Below are positions 50,818 through 60,025 of a stretch of DNA of 64,000 bases, one piece after another; position 1 is the first letter of the stretch, and the number at the start of each line of letters is the position of its first letter. Source of the DNA: Actinomycetota bacterium (GTDB lineage: Bacteria > Actinomycetota > Acidimicrobiia > Acidimicrobiales > Ilumatobacteraceae). Where the stretch lies: assembly GCA_005788815.1 (NCBI GenBank), contig SYAZ01000002.1:1-64000 (forward strand). The letters are read 5' to 3'. The notes below the pieces were generated by a model. That model ran no database searches and had not been told where the DNA came from. It saw nothing but the letters and a program-made list of their open reading frames with translations. Both the position numbers and the translations under genes were made by a program.

Positions 50818-51357
50818 CTAGTGAACTAACGCCTCATTTGTAGGCGGATGAATAGTCACCTTGGCATCTTTGTCCATTGGTGGTTTTTCAGAAAGCATCA
50901 ATATCGTTGCTTCTATTTTTTCTTCGTCTGTAAAATCACGCGTGTCGAAGCAAAATTCCACCGTGTTGCCATCGGGGTCTGCTGTGTAGATGCTCACGCA
51001 AAATTCGTGATCCACTTCTGCGACCATGTGGCCGTGAGCGGTCCAGTTCTTTCTGCGCTCATCGAGAAATTCGCGGCTGCCAGCAAAGTACGCAAAGTGA
51101 TTCACCCAGCCAGGCAGACCAACTGCCTTATTAATGTCGGTGGGGTAACCGTCTTTCCATTGCACGTCGTGAATATCCCAAAATGCGATCATGCCTTGTG
51201 AGCCGGTGTCGTAGAAAACGTGGCGAGCCCAGCCATCGGGGGAACCTGGAACTGGTCCGATGATGGTTTTCACCAAAGAAAAGCCCATCACTTCTGTATA
51301 GAACTTGTGGGTGGCAGCGAGGTCTTTGGTGGCAAGTGCGACATGATGAAATCCCAT
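50818..51357 (-). CDS. VOC-superfamily (glyoxalase/dioxygenase-fold) protein
   Basis: A 179-residue protein with the VOC fold: GFHHVALATKDLAATHKFYTEVMGF at the start, and VSIYTADPDGNTVEFCFDTRDF as the second metal-binding half. His near position 4, the Glu in VEFC and others can form a metal site. Such proteins are glyoxalases, ring-cleaving dioxygenases or resistance proteins; the substrate cannot be told. A single gene opposite dnaB. Confidence 0.85.
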   Translation of the reverse strand: MGFHHVALATKDLAATHKFYTEVMGFSLVKTIIGPVPGSPDGWARHVFYDTGSQGMIAFWDIHDVQWKDGYPTDINKAVGLPGWVNHFAYFAGSREFLDERRKNWTAHGHMVAEVDHEFCVSIYTADPDGNTVEFCFDTRDFTDEEKIEATILMLSEKPPMDKDAKVTIHPPTNEALVH

Positions 51358-51388
51358 GTGGTGAGTCTGCCACGCCTAACCTGAAGAG

Positions 51389-51595
51389 ATGTTCCTCGGA
51401 GAAAACCTTCTTGCGTATTTGGTACTCGCATTGGGTGGGGCTTTAGCCGTGGGCAATATTTTGGCCCTGATTAAACCGCCACCAACCGCAAAGGCCGAAG
51501 GGGATTTGGCCAAGGCACCCGTTGCGCGAAGCGTTCTGATGGCTGCAGTTGGTGCACTTGCGGCTGCGTGGTCGTTGGCCAGTCTCATACGTTGA
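51389..51595 (+). CDS. Small two-helix membrane protein
   Basis: A 68-residue hydrophobic protein: helix 1 about 6-28 (LLAYLVLALGGALAVGNILALI), a short cytoplasmic or outer loop KPPPTAKAEGDLAKAPVAR, helix 2 about 48-66. No named family is recognised. It is 31 bases from the divergent VOC gene and 25 bases upstream of the next conserved gene. Confidence 0.75.
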   Translation: MFLGENLLAYLVLALGGALAVGNILALIKPPPTAKAEGDLAKAPVARSVLMAAVGALAAAWSLASLIR

Positions 51596-51620
51596 GAGAC
51601 GCTGCGAGTACTCTCGCACC

Positions 51621-51974
51621 ATGGCCTTTGGACAACCAGGCGGACCGCCGGCATCAGCAAAACAAGTTCGCGAATTGCTAGAGCTGCTCCATGCGGCCGG
51701 GCATTCAGATTTCCGAGATGCCCGCGGCCCCTTGGGGTTCAACCAGCGCCAAGCGGGGGGCAAGTTCACCCGTGACGAGGCCGATGCGTTTATTGCCCAA
51801 CTGCAAGAATGGGCCGAAATTGCCGAAGCCGCCGATGCCGTGCCGACCCCAGTGGTGCCGGCCCCATCAATGAAGCCAAAGGCCACAGCGGTGGAGAAAT
51901 CCCTGAAATCAGTGCCAACCGAGGTGTTGGCCGCTGAACTTCAGAGCCGTGGGTGGGTCGTTCTCGAACCATAG
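51621..51974 (+). CDS. Conserved actinobacterial protein of unknown function
   Basis: ATG at 51621 (MAFGQPGGPPASAKQVRELLELL) gives 117 residues; the frame is open further upstream but there it overlaps the small membrane-protein gene. It has an N-terminal helical region with FNQRQAGGKFTRDEADAFIAQLQ, an Ala/Pro-rich linker and a C-terminal VPTEVLAAELQSRGWVVLEP. Both ends look like short conserved helices, perhaps a DNA- or protein-binding pair. I do not know a function. Confidence 0.8.
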   Translation: MAFGQPGGPPASAKQVRELLELLHAAGHSDFRDARGPLGFNQRQAGGKFTRDEADAFIAQLQEWAEIAEAADAVPTPVVPAPSMKPKATAVEKSLKSVPTEVLAAELQSRGWVVLEP

Positions 51975-51983
51975 AGTCATTAC

Positions 51984-52595
51984 GTGAGCGAAAAACCAAA
52001 TACACGGCAGCAACTGGTTGAAGCCACTATGGCCGCAATCGCATATGGAGGTGAAAGTTCCGTGCGCGTGAGTGCCATTGCTACTGCAGTGGGCGTAAAA
52101 GAACCATCGGTGTACCACTTCTTCAAAAATCGTGATGCACTGGTGGAGGCTGCACAGATTGAGCGCTATCGCCGGAGCTACTCAGAGATGATTGTGCCGT
52201 TTGAGATGGCGGCAGAGATGTCGGAAACCGCGGAAGAGTTCGAGAGAGCTATCCGAAAAATCTTTTCGTTGGTGTATTCCCCAGAGAGAATCGAAATTCG
52301 TTCTATTCGAAAAAATGTCATGGGTGCTGCGCAGTCCAGCGAGGCTATTGCTAAAGCAATCAGTGAGATCAATCATGAAACAGCAAGCACGCTTGCTCGA
52401 GTGATGGTCTTTGGCCAAGAACGTGGGTGGGTCACCAAAGACTTAGACCCGATGGCACTTGCCTATTGGGGCATTGGTCAAATAAACGGCCGAGTGATGG
52501 CCGAGATGAACGCAGGGCTTGTGAGTTTGGCCGAGTGGGACAAGGTGTCCGTTGAAGCCGTTTTGGGCGTTTATCGATACAAAGCCCCCAAATAG
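51984..52595 (+). CDS. TetR-family transcriptional regulator
   Basis: GTG at 51984, nine bases after the previous stop. The helix-turn-helix SSVRVSAIATAVGVKEPSVYHFFKNRDALVEAA fits TetR well. The C-terminal 140 residues form the ligand domain, without recognisable specificity. Length 203. Targets are unknown; it precedes dcd by 57 bases. Confidence 0.9.
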   Translation: MSEKPNTRQQLVEATMAAIAYGGESSVRVSAIATAVGVKEPSVYHFFKNRDALVEAAQIERYRRSYSEMIVPFEMAAEMSETAEEFERAIRKIFSLVYSPERIEIRSIRKNVMGAAQSSEAIAKAISEINHETASTLARVMVFGQERGWVTKDLDPMALAYWGIGQINGRVMAEMNAGLVSLAEWDKVSVEAVLGVYRYKAPK

Positions 52596-52652
52596 AGGCA
52601 CTGCGGTGAATTCATCGCGGTCAAAGTGGCCTATTTGGCTAGGGTTTGACCT

Positions 52653-53216
52653 GTGATTCTTTCAGACAGAGACCTTCGAGCCGAGATCGACAATGGTCGC
52701 ATCATTATTGAGCCATTCGATGAAACCTGTGTACAACCGAGCAGCATCGATGTGAAAGTCTCGAATCTCTTTCGCGTCTTTCGTAACCACACTGCGGCAG
52801 TTCTTGATGTGAAGAAAGATCTCACAGACCTCACTGAATTGGTAGAAGTCGCCGACGGCGAGTCGTTCATGTTGCACCCAGGCGAATTCGTATTGGGCTC
52901 CACGCTTGAGCGCGTTGCTGTACCTACAGATTTGGTTGCGCGCGTAGAAGGTAAGAGTTCACTTGGTCGTCTCGGCCTTGTGATTCACTCAACTGCCGGT
53001 TTCATTGACGCTGGCTTCGATGGCCACGTCACTTTGGAGTTAGCAAACCTGGCAAACCTGCCCATCACCTTGTATCCCGGCATGAAGATTGGTCAAATCA
53101 GTTTCATCAAGATGACATCGCCGGCAGAAAAGCCGTATGGTTCTGGAGCAAAAGGTTCCAAGTATCAAGGACAGCGTGGCCCGACACCGTCGCGTTACTT
53201 CGAGAACTTTCAGTAA
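52653..53216 (+). CDS. dcd: dCTP deaminase
   Basis: Deaminates dCTP, giving dUTP or, in bifunctional forms, dUMP for thymidylate synthesis. [21 protein letters not shown] opens it; the active site is in [30 protein letters not shown] with the catalytic Glu in HVTLELANL. Length 187 matches actinobacterial Dcd, where the bifunctional dUMP-forming type is known. GTG start at 52653. It lies three bases before alaA. Confidence 0.94.
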   Translation: MILSDRDLRAEIDNGRIIIEPFDETCVQPSSIDVKVSNLFRVFRNHTAAVLDVKKDLTDLTELVEVADGESFMLHPGEFVLGSTLERVAVPTDLVARVEGKSSLGRLGLVIHSTAGFIDAGFDGHVTLELANLANLPITLYPGMKIGQISFIKMTSPAEKPYGSGAKGSKYQGQRGPTPSRYFENFQ

Positions 53217-53219
53217 CTC

Positions 53220-54446
53220 ATGGCAAAAGAAATCAAACAGTCTGCAAAGTTGGAGCATGTCCTTTACGACATTCGCGGCCCTGTTCTAGAAGAAGCGAAA
53301 CGTCTTGAGGACCAAGGCCATCGCATCATGAAGCTGAACATTGGTAATCCATACCCGTTTGGTTTTGAAACGCCACCAGAAATTTTGGTGGACGTCACGC
53401 GTCACTTACAAGAGTCTCAGGGCTATTCCGATTCACAAGGTATTCGTTCTGCGCGTACGGCAGTTGTGCAGCACTATCAGGATCGCGGAATCGACATTAC
53501 GAACCCCGACGACATTTGGCTTGGCAACGGTGTCAGCGAATTGATTCAACTATCACTTAATGCATTGCTCGACGAAGGTGATGAAGTTCTTATTCCAGCT
53601 CCGGATTATCCGTTGTGGACTGCAAGCACCAGCCTTGCTGGTGGTAACCCTGTGCATTACCTATGTGACGAAGACGATGAATGGAATCCAAACTTGGATG
53701 ACATGCGCTCAAAAATCACTAGCCGAACACGCGCAATTGTGGTGATTAACCCCAATAACCCAACGGGTGCTGTGTATAGCAAGACTGTGTTGCGCGCAAT
53801 TGCAGACCTCGCCATCGAACACAACCTCGTAGTTTTTGCTGACGAAATTTACGACAAGATTTTGTATGACGATGCAGTGCATCACACCTTTGCTGCACTT
53901 GCACCAGATTGTTTGGTCTTTACATTCAACGGATTATCAAAGGCGTATCGCCTTGCTGGTTTTCGTTCCGGTTGGATGATGGTGACGGGGCCACGTAAGC
54001 ATGCAGAGAGTTACATCGAAGGCATCAACATGCTGACGAATATGCGACTTTGCTCAAACGTTCCTGCTCAGCACGCCATTCAACCCGCGCTCGGTGGTCG
54101 CCAAAGCATTAAAGATCTCATCCTGCCTGGTGGGCGACTGCTTGCTCAACGCGATGCTGCAGTCACCGCACTGCGCGCTATTCCGGGAGTGTCGGTGGTC
54201 GAACCCAAAGGCGCTTTATATGTGTTTCCAAAACTCGACCCGCAGATGTATCCGATTGCAGATGATCGTCGTTTCGTTTTGGACTTTTTGCGCGCAGAAA
54301 AAGTGTTACTTGTTCAAGGAACCGGCTTTAACTGGCCAACTACCGACCACGTTCGCATTGTGACGTTGCCGTGGGCAAAAGACCTCACAGAGGCAATCGG
54401 CCGACTCGGCAATTTCTTGTCTACGTATTCGCCACCGAAGAATTAA
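53220..54446 (+). CDS. alaA: Alanine/aspartate-type PLP aminotransferase
   Basis: Class I fold aminotransferase of 408 residues. NIGNPYPFGFETP, the PLP phosphate-binding region, INPNNPTGAVYSK, FADEIYDKILYD and the PLP lysine in NGLSKAYRLAGFRSGW are all present. The sequence is closest in pattern to AlaA-type transaminases that make alanine from pyruvate and glutamate. Mycobacteria also place it (Rv0337c) beside the Fe-S reductase Rv0338c; here one secreted protein gene separates them. It ends directly against the next convergent gene. Confidence 0.92.
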   Translation: MAKEIKQSAKLEHVLYDIRGPVLEEAKRLEDQGHRIMKLNIGNPYPFGFETPPEILVDVTRHLQESQGYSDSQGIRSARTAVVQHYQDRGIDITNPDDIWLGNGVSELIQLSLNALLDEGDEVLIPAPDYPLWTASTSLAGGNPVHYLCDEDDEWNPNLDDMRSKITSRTRAIVVINPNNPTGAVYSKTVLRAIADLAIEHNLVVFADEIYDKILYDDAVHHTFAALAPDCLVFTFNGLSKAYRLAGFRSGWMMVTGPRKHAESYIEGINMLTNMRLCSNVPAQHAIQPALGGRQSIKDLILPGGRLLAQRDAAVTALRAIPGVSVVEPKGALYVFPKLDPQMYPIADDRRFVLDFLRAEKVLLVQGTGFNWPTTDHVRIVTLPWAKDLTEAIGRLGNFLSTYSPPKN

Positions 54447-56219
54447 TCACGGCACCATTGTCAATCCGACATCAGCAAGCGTTGGATACAAACCGGCGTG
54501 TCGACGAGAGATGTATTCGCGTGCTGTGGTCATCCACGTTCCAATGCTCACACCAAAGATTTGCTGGAACTCTGTTGCCTGGCGATTAACCAGTGCTACG
54601 ACTACCGGGCATGGGTCTGCTGAGCATGAAGAATTTGCGTCGTACCAGTATCGATAGTTGAATGACTTTTGGAAGGCCAATGTCTTTTCCACTCCGAACT
54701 GTGCGACCATCAACTCGGTACCGATGCCCGAAACGTAATAGCGAGGATCGAAGTAGCCCGCATCACCACCTTGCCAATAACTAGTTGGGTAGTTCACGAG
54801 CAAGTAGTGACCCATATCAGGGTTCACGGTAGGTGACACTGCACTTCTGTACTGGTCGAACGGGTCTTTATATCGGTCTTGGCCAATGATGTCGGCAATT
54901 GCTGCACCAAAGAAGGTTGACTGACCCTCAAGTAGGGAAGTCTGGAATCCTTGTGACCATCCCACATTGCATTCACTGAATTGACAAGTTCCGTCAACGA
55001 TGTTGAACTCTGCAAGTCGTGTCGCACGATCGGTGGCGGTGCCGTTAGAAAGCCACTGCACAACGTGGCTTAACTCGTGTGGCATGGTGCTGGAAGCGCT
55101 TGAGTCATGCCATCTATGGTTCTTCAGTCTCGCCCCGTAACCCATAATGAGAATGGGGTAAGAGGTCCACCGTCTTCCACTTGGATCATTTGGATTAACG
55201 AACTCATTTTGAGCGAGCGCGCATCCAGACAAGTTGTCGTTTGCATCGGGCGCGGTACACAATTCTGCATAGCCACGTGCCCCTTCGATGTTGGTCGTGC
55301 GTGATCCCCAGAGGTGCAGGGCAATCTCTTCAGCAGTCCATTCGTCATTTGTGCCGATGATGATGTCAACGCTCGGTAACCGTGTTGTTCCATAAAAACG
55401 AGCGGTTCCAAGTATGGCTGCACGCAGCTTGGCTTCCAGCCACGCTGGTGTAGTGGGATTCACCACGATGTTGAAACGATCAGCAGTTGTCAGAGGCATC
55501 GAATTGAAATGTTCATGCGAGCGAGAAACGGCTAGCGCTGCTGCTGATCCACTGGGAATTTCTGGTGGACTCGAGCCACCAAAATCAGCAAGACAAGTTC
55601 GAATCGCTGTGTGTTGTGCATCAGTACTTTGCCCTGAAATCACAGCGTCATATGCGGTATCCCCTAGTTGATTGTGTAGACAACCTCTTTCGGGAAAAGT
55701 AGCGCTCTGTGTTGCGGTGGCAGCCGTGGCTGGGTCAATTGGAATAGTCGTAGTCGTAGTTGTAGTCGTCGTTGTCGTTGTCGTAGTCGTTGTCGTAGTC
55801 GTCGTAGGAGGAGGGAGTGTGGTCGTCGTAGTAGTACTCGGGGGAACAGTTGAGCCAGTGGTAGTCGACGATGACAGCGAGAAAGTTCGTGTTGACGATA
55901 TTTCTCGATAGCGACTATTTCCATTTACGGTGAGAGTGACTCGACAAGTTCCAGCCTTCTTTGTTTTCACAACAGTTTTTGTCAGGGTGCAGGCTCCCTT
56001 TACTTTCCACTTTTTTGGTGCAGTTGAATTAGTGGATACCAATGAAGAGAGTTTGTAATTGCGTGAAGGTTGCATTGACGAAATGCGCCACTTAATTTTT
56101 GCAGCCGGTTTCGGAGCCGCTTGTACGGGTGATGACAGTATTGGGGGAATGATCAGAATCGCCGACAATTGGCAACCGATAACAGCGATTGTCAAAACTC
56201 GTTTATTGACCCGCCTCAT
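54447..56219 (-). CDS. Secreted protein with poly-Thr linker and HExxH zinc-peptidase-like motif
   Basis: A 590-residue protein with a signal peptide (1-34, ending PVQA). An Ig-like or beta domain (about 38-115) precedes a Thr/Pro linker with about 20 successive threonines. The C-terminal domain (about 165-590) contains HELSHVVQWLSNG, an HExxH motif as in zinc metallopeptidases, plus YWQGGDAGYFDPRYYVSGI. I recognise no exact family. It is probably secreted or surface bound and could digest protein or bind a partner. The gene is alone between convergent alaA and the reductase gene. Confidence 0.75.
   Translation of the reverse strand: MRRVNKRVLTIAVIGCQLSAILIIPPILSSPVQAAPKPAAKIKWRISSMQPSRNYKLSSLVSTNSTAPKKWKVKGACTLTKTVVKTKKAGTCRVTLTVNGNSRYREISSTRTFSLSSSTTTGSTVPPSTTTTTTLPPPTTTTTTTTTTTTTTTTTTTTIPIDPATAATATQSATFPERGCLHNQLGDTAYDAVISGQSTDAQHTAIRTCLADFGGSSPPEIPSGSAAALAVSRSHEHFNSMPLTTADRFNIVVNPTTPAWLEAKLRAAILGTARFYGTTRLPSVDIIIGTNDEWTAEEIALHLWGSRTTNIEGARGYAELCTAPDANDNLSGCALAQNEFVNPNDPSGRRWTSYPILIMGYGARLKNHRWHDSSASSTMPHELSHVVQWLSNGTATDRATRLAEFNIVDGTCQFSECNVGWSQGFQTSLLEGQSTFFGAAIADIIGQDRYKDPFDQYRSAVSPTVNPDMGHYLLVNYPTSYWQGGDAGYFDPRYYVSGIGTELMVAQFGVEKTLAFQKSFNYRYWYDANSSCSADPCPVVVALVNRQATEFQQIFGVSIGTWMTTAREYISRRHAGLYPTLADVGLTMVP
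55745..55806 (-). repeat. Trinucleotide tract coding the poly-Thr linker
   Basis: A run of GTN triplets on the plus strand (ACN threonine codons on the minus strand). Several different Thr codons are mixed, so it is not a pure microsatellite and the amino-acid run seems to be kept by selection. It gives long valine runs in shadow frames, which are not genes. Confidence 0.85.
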
Positions 56220-56278
56220 TGGGCGATTATAGGTTGATTCGCCAAAAGGTGAATGACGGAATCTTTATATTTCTGTGT

Positions 56279-58552
56279 CTATTCGCCGGGGCTAGCAGCT
56301 AACGGTGCGCTTTGTTCGGCTAAACGGCGCTCGCCGTTTTCCAATGCATCCATGAGGTGAATTGCAATGTCTGCAACTTTTACGGTGTCCTCTTCAGCAC
56401 CAGCAGCCTTCACACCATCGTCAAGCATGATGTAGCAGAAGGGGCATGCAGTGGCGACGCGACTTGCGCCTGTGCTGATTGCTTCTTGTGCACGTTCGTC
56501 ATTGACTTTGGTACCAATGGATTCTTCCATCCACATGCGAGCGCCACCAGCGCCGCAGCACATGCCTTGAGTGCCGTTACGTGGCATTTCAACAATTTGA
56601 ACACCCTTAATGGAACCAACAATCTTTCGAGGTGCTGAGTACACGTCGTTATGGCGACCTAAGTAGCACGAGTCGTGATACGTAATGCGATCTTCGAGTG
56701 ACGCGTTACGAATATCAAGCTTGCCCGAATCAATAAGGTGTTCGAGGAATTCACTGTGGTGAACCACTTCGTAGTTACCACCCAATTGTGGGTACTCGTT
56801 CTTCAATGTGTTGAAGCAGTGTGGGCATTGCGTAATGATCTTGCGCACGCCCATGCCGTTCAGCATTTCAATGTTCGGAATCGCAAGCATCTGGAAGAGG
56901 TATTCGTTTCCAGAACGACGAGCAGAGTCACCGGTACACATTTCGCTTGGCCCCAGAATGGCAACATCAATGTCTGCGCGATCGAGCAATTTGGCCATTG
57001 CTTGCGTAACTTTCTTGTTCTTGTCATCGAATGAACCAGCACAGCCCACCCAGTACAAATACTCGTGATTGAAAGCAGCACCCGGGTCGACAACTTCGAC
57101 ATTCAAGTCTTTGGCCCAATCGGCACGATCATCCTGGTTCATGCCCCAAGGGTTTCCTTGGTTTTCCATGGCACGGTATGCGTTGCCAAGTTCAGCAGGG
57201 AAGTTACTTTCCATGAGAGACAAGTAACGACGCATGTCAAGAATCTTGTCGAGGATTTCAATGTGGACGGGGCAAATCTCGTCGCATGCTTTGCATGTAG
57301 TGCACGCCCACACTTCTTCAGCGGTAATTCGTTCAAACAAAGAGTTCGCACCAATGGTGATTTCTGAATCAACGGAGAGTGGTGGGGAAACCATTCCGCC
57401 AGGCGCGTGAGAAGCCGTTGCGGCCATTACTTCGCCGGTCTTTAGAACAATTTCGCGAGGGTCAAGCGGCTTACCAGTTGCATGCGCGGGGCACACACTT
57501 GTGCAGCGACCACACATGGTGCAGGCATCGGTATCAAGCAATTGCTTCCACGTGAAATCTTCAACCACTGCAGCGCCAAAACTCTCAAGAGAAGTCTCGG
57601 TGAGGTTAGGCATCGCACGCATTGCACCCTTCGGACGATCACGATCCTTGAGGTACATGTTCAGTGGCGAAGTGAAGATGTGGCGCAACATGGTGATTGG
57701 CAACAAAGCCAAGAAGGCAATGAATGTAACAACGTGGGAGACCCACATTGCTTGATGCCAATTCTCTAATGCGTTGAGTGAAGACCCGTCGACTAACTGC
57801 GAAAGCGGGTAACCAATAAAGGACCAACTCTCAAACGACATGTCTTTTCCACCAGCGGTAGATACAGCGATGCGGAACATCTCTGCACCGAATCCGGTGA
57901 GGCCAATGGCCAACATGACACCAAGGATGATGCCGTGTTCTTTCTTGGTCTTAATGCGAATGCGATATGGCTGTTGCACGTAGCGACGAATAATGGCCCA
58001 CACAACACCAATGGTGAATACGAGTCCAGCGAAATCACCAACAAATACGTAGCCCTGGTATACGCCACCGTGGAGGAACTTCAGTGACTCGGGTAATTGG
58101 TGATCTAACTCAAGAACGGTGGTTACTCCGAGAAGAACAAGGAAACCGAAATACATCATGGAGTGCATGAGACCTGCAGCGCTGTCCCGCAACAACGTTC
58201 GCATGTAGACGCCGGCGCGGTAATCAGCAAGGCGTCGCTTTGCATTTTTTGGTGTTGTGCGACGGCGATCAGGTGCCCCACGTTCCCAGTTGCGAATGCG
58301 ATTAGCAAACTGGAAGGAACCCCACACCAACATTGCGGGAAGGATTGTGTAGAACGCAGCCTGTATCGGGCCTGGAATACCCTCGAAGACTTCACGGCTG
58401 ATTTCAGAAGTTCCGTGCCACTTTGTCAACTGCGGAACGATGCCCGAAAACAAAGTAAAAGTACCCATGCCGATGCCGATGGCTATCGAGAGTTGGTACG
58501 GGCGAAGGCGCTTGGGGGCCTTCTCGGTGGTGGGAGACGCGTTGCTACTCAT
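56279..58552 (-). CDS. Membrane-bound Fe-S/CCG-domain oxidoreductase (Rv0338c-like)
   Basis: A 757-residue fusion. The N-terminus (about 20-310) has six or so membrane helices like a cytochrome b-type gamma subunit. Then come two 4Fe-4S motifs, CTMCGRCTSVCP near 341 and CTTCKACDEICP near 417. The C-terminal half carries two CCG (heterodisulfide reductase-type) domains, with GCAGSFDD, CCGAGGARMWMEE and ACPFCYIML. In mycobacteria the homologue is an essential iron-sulfur reductase, suggested to pass electrons from flavoprotein dehydrogenases to quinone. The partner is not visible here. Confidence 0.9.
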   Translation of the reverse strand: MSSNASPTTEKAPKRLRPYQLSIAIGIGMGTFTLFSGIVPQLTKWHGTSEISREVFEGIPGPIQAAFYTILPAMLVWGSFQFANRIRNWERGAPDRRRTTPKNAKRRLADYRAGVYMRTLLRDSAAGLMHSMMYFGFLVLLGVTTVLELDHQLPESLKFLHGGVYQGYVFVGDFAGLVFTIGVVWAIIRRYVQQPYRIRIKTKKEHGIILGVMLAIGLTGFGAEMFRIAVSTAGGKDMSFESWSFIGYPLSQLVDGSSLNALENWHQAMWVSHVVTFIAFLALLPITMLRHIFTSPLNMYLKDRDRPKGAMRAMPNLTETSLESFGAAVVEDFTWKQLLDTDACTMCGRCTSVCPAHATGKPLDPREIVLKTGEVMAATASHAPGGMVSPPLSVDSEITIGANSLFERITAEEVWACTTCKACDEICPVHIEILDKILDMRRYLSLMESNFPAELGNAYRAMENQGNPWGMNQDDRADWAKDLNVEVVDPGAAFNHEYLYWVGCAGSFDDKNKKVTQAMAKLLDRADIDVAILGPSEMCTGDSARRSGNEYLFQMLAIPNIEMLNGMGVRKIITQCPHCFNTLKNEYPQLGGNYEVVHHSEFLEHLIDSGKLDIRNASLEDRITYHDSCYLGRHNDVYSAPRKIVGSIKGVQIVEMPRNGTQGMCCGAGGARMWMEESIGTKVNDERAQEAISTGASRVATACPFCYIMLDDGVKAAGAEEDTVKVADIAIHLMDALENGERRLAEQSAPLAASPGE

Positions 58553-58627
58553 GCGTCTATAACGCTAGTGGTCGCAGGGGCTAAGAACCCGACCCGTCAA
58601 AGAGTTATGGCTCTAAAAGATGTGAAA

Positions 58628-59053
58628 TCAGCCGTAGTGGGCGCGGTCAAGTTCGCGTACTCGGGTGGCCAAAGCCTTGAGCAACTTGCGAGAGATCGCT
58701 GGGATGTTTTCAATGGCGCCCTTGAGGGCACGCTCGGAAACAACGAGCAGGCGAACGTCGGTGTCGGCAATGACTGCAGCTGTGCGTGGACCATGGTCGA
58801 GCAACGACAATTCGCCGACAACGGAGCCAGCTTTGGCAGTGCCAATCTTTTTGCCGTTGCGCTTTACAGTCGCGGAACCTTCCAAGATGACGTAGGCCTC
58901 ACGACCAGTTTGTCCTTGGTCCATGATGATGGTGCCAGCTTTGAGGACTCGCTCGGAGGAATTCTTCACTACGAGACCGAGTTCTTTTGGAGAGCATTCG
59001 GAGAACAATGCAATGTTGCGAAGGTGATCAACTGAGGTTTTTGTGCTTGCCAT
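58628..59053 (-). CDS. Cyclic-nucleotide-binding-domain protein without DNA-binding domain
   Basis: ATG at 59053 (MASTKTSVDHLRNIALF) gives 141 residues. They form one complete cNMP-binding beta barrel: FSECSPKELGLVV, AGTIIMDQGQTGREAYVILEGSATV, and the phosphate cassette VVGELSLLDHGPRTAAVIA, in which the E and R that contact cyclic AMP are present. The C-terminal helix LKALATRVRELDRAHYG ends where Crp would begin its HTH, which is absent. Such stand-alone modules act by protein contact. It is 75 bases upstream of the reductase gene, possibly co-transcribed. Confidence 0.86.
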   Translation of the reverse strand: MASTKTSVDHLRNIALFSECSPKELGLVVKNSSERVLKAGTIIMDQGQTGREAYVILEGSATVKRNGKKIGTAKAGSVVGELSLLDHGPRTAAVIADTDVRLLVVSERALKGAIENIPAISRKLLKALATRVRELDRAHYG

Positions 59054-59098
59054 GTGCATAAGTGTACGCCAATTTGGAGCGCACATTTATCATTGTGA

Positions 59099-59872
59099 CT
59101 AATGCGACTTTGCTTGGTTCGCAACACCTTCAATAGCAGCACGAATCTTTTCTTGGTCACCGAGATACGACACATTTTCAATCTGCAGTGAGTCAGACAA
59201 CGTGTATAAACGGGGCACTCCTGTTGGGATATTGAGCTCTGCAATGTCTGCTTCCGAGATGCCCTCAAGGGCCATCACCAATGCGCGTAGTGAGTTGCCG
59301 TGTGCTGCAATTAGGACATTCATCCCAGCCCGAAGTTGGGGCACCACGGTCTCATGGAAATGGGGGACAACGCGCTCCACCACATCTTTGAGGCATTCAG
59401 TGGCGGGCAATAACGCCGGATCAATAAAGCGGTACCGAGAATCGGTGGCTGGATGCTCGGGGCTACTGCTATCAACGGGTGGTGGTGGCACATCGAAACT
59501 GCGACGCCACACCTTGGTTTGTGCCTCGCCATGCTGCTCGGTGGTGGCCTTCTTGTCCAGACCCTGCAAAGCCCCGTAATGGCGCTCGTTCCATTTCCAG
59601 TGTCGTTGCACGGGGAGCCACACCTGGCCCATGCCATTGAGGGCAAGGTGGCAGGTCATGACAGCGCGAGTCAGTAAAGAGGTATGGGCTACATCGAAAC
59701 TCAGGCCTGCCTCGGCCATAACGGTGCCAGCTGCGGCTGCTTCTTCTAGGCCTTGGGCCGAGAGGGGCACATCGTGCCAGCCAGTAAAGAGGTTCAGTTC
59801 GTTCCACGTGCTTTGGCCGTGGCGTAAGAGGACAAGTTTTCCGAGCACGTTGTCATCGTATGCCGAACCCAT
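59099..59872 (-). CDS. gpmA: 2,3-bisphosphoglycerate-dependent phosphoglycerate mutase
   Basis: Interconverts 3- and 2-phosphoglycerate in glycolysis. The catalytic H18 is in LLRHGQSTWNELNLFTGWHDVPLS; ERHYGALQGLDK and IAAHGNSLRALVM hold the other active-site residues. Length 257 matches dPGM. It is divergent from dnaK across a 153-base region. Confidence 0.95.
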   Translation of the reverse strand: MGSAYDDNVLGKLVLLRHGQSTWNELNLFTGWHDVPLSAQGLEEAAAAGTVMAEAGLSFDVAHTSLLTRAVMTCHLALNGMGQVWLPVQRHWKWNERHYGALQGLDKKATTEQHGEAQTKVWRRSFDVPPPPVDSSSPEHPATDSRYRFIDPALLPATECLKDVVERVVPHFHETVVPQLRAGMNVLIAAHGNSLRALVMALEGISEADIAELNIPTGVPRLYTLSDSLQIENVSYLGDQEKIRAAIEGVANQAKSH

Positions 59873-59900
59873 TGATACGGCGAAACAAGGCTTATGTCAG

Positions 59901-59925
59901 AAGTTGAGTGTAGTTATATCAACTT
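59901..59925. promoter_or_regulatory. HAIR-like operator upstream of dnaK
   Basis: AAGTTGA (59901-59907) and TCAACTT (59919-59925) form a perfect inverted repeat separated by 11 bases. The HspR site CTTGAGT-N7-ACTCAAG has the same TTGA-N11-TCAA skeleton. HspR is encoded at the end of this operon. It probably represses the operon here until heat shock. The match to the outer G/C bases is not exact. Confidence 0.6.
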
Positions 59926-60025
59926 TTCTGATAGGTAGGTTGTTATCTAGCCTGAGTCCCCTTATTCTGACGGTACCCCCGCTCTGGCGCCCCCCGGCAG
60001 AGCACATACAAGAGGAGTCATCATC

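Noticed and set aside
55745-55806. Tandem repeat considered as a CRISPR-like or satellite array
   Set aside because: It is a trinucleotide tract in frame in a gene with no spacers; no CRISPR array or cas gene was seen in the window.
55672-55911. Poly-valine frame resembling a membrane peptide
   Set aside because: Antisense reading of the poly-Thr codons of the secreted protein gene.
58163-59035. A 290-codon plus-strand frame over the start of the reductase gene and the cNMP gene
   Set aside because: Covers two real genes on the other strand and has no domain pattern.
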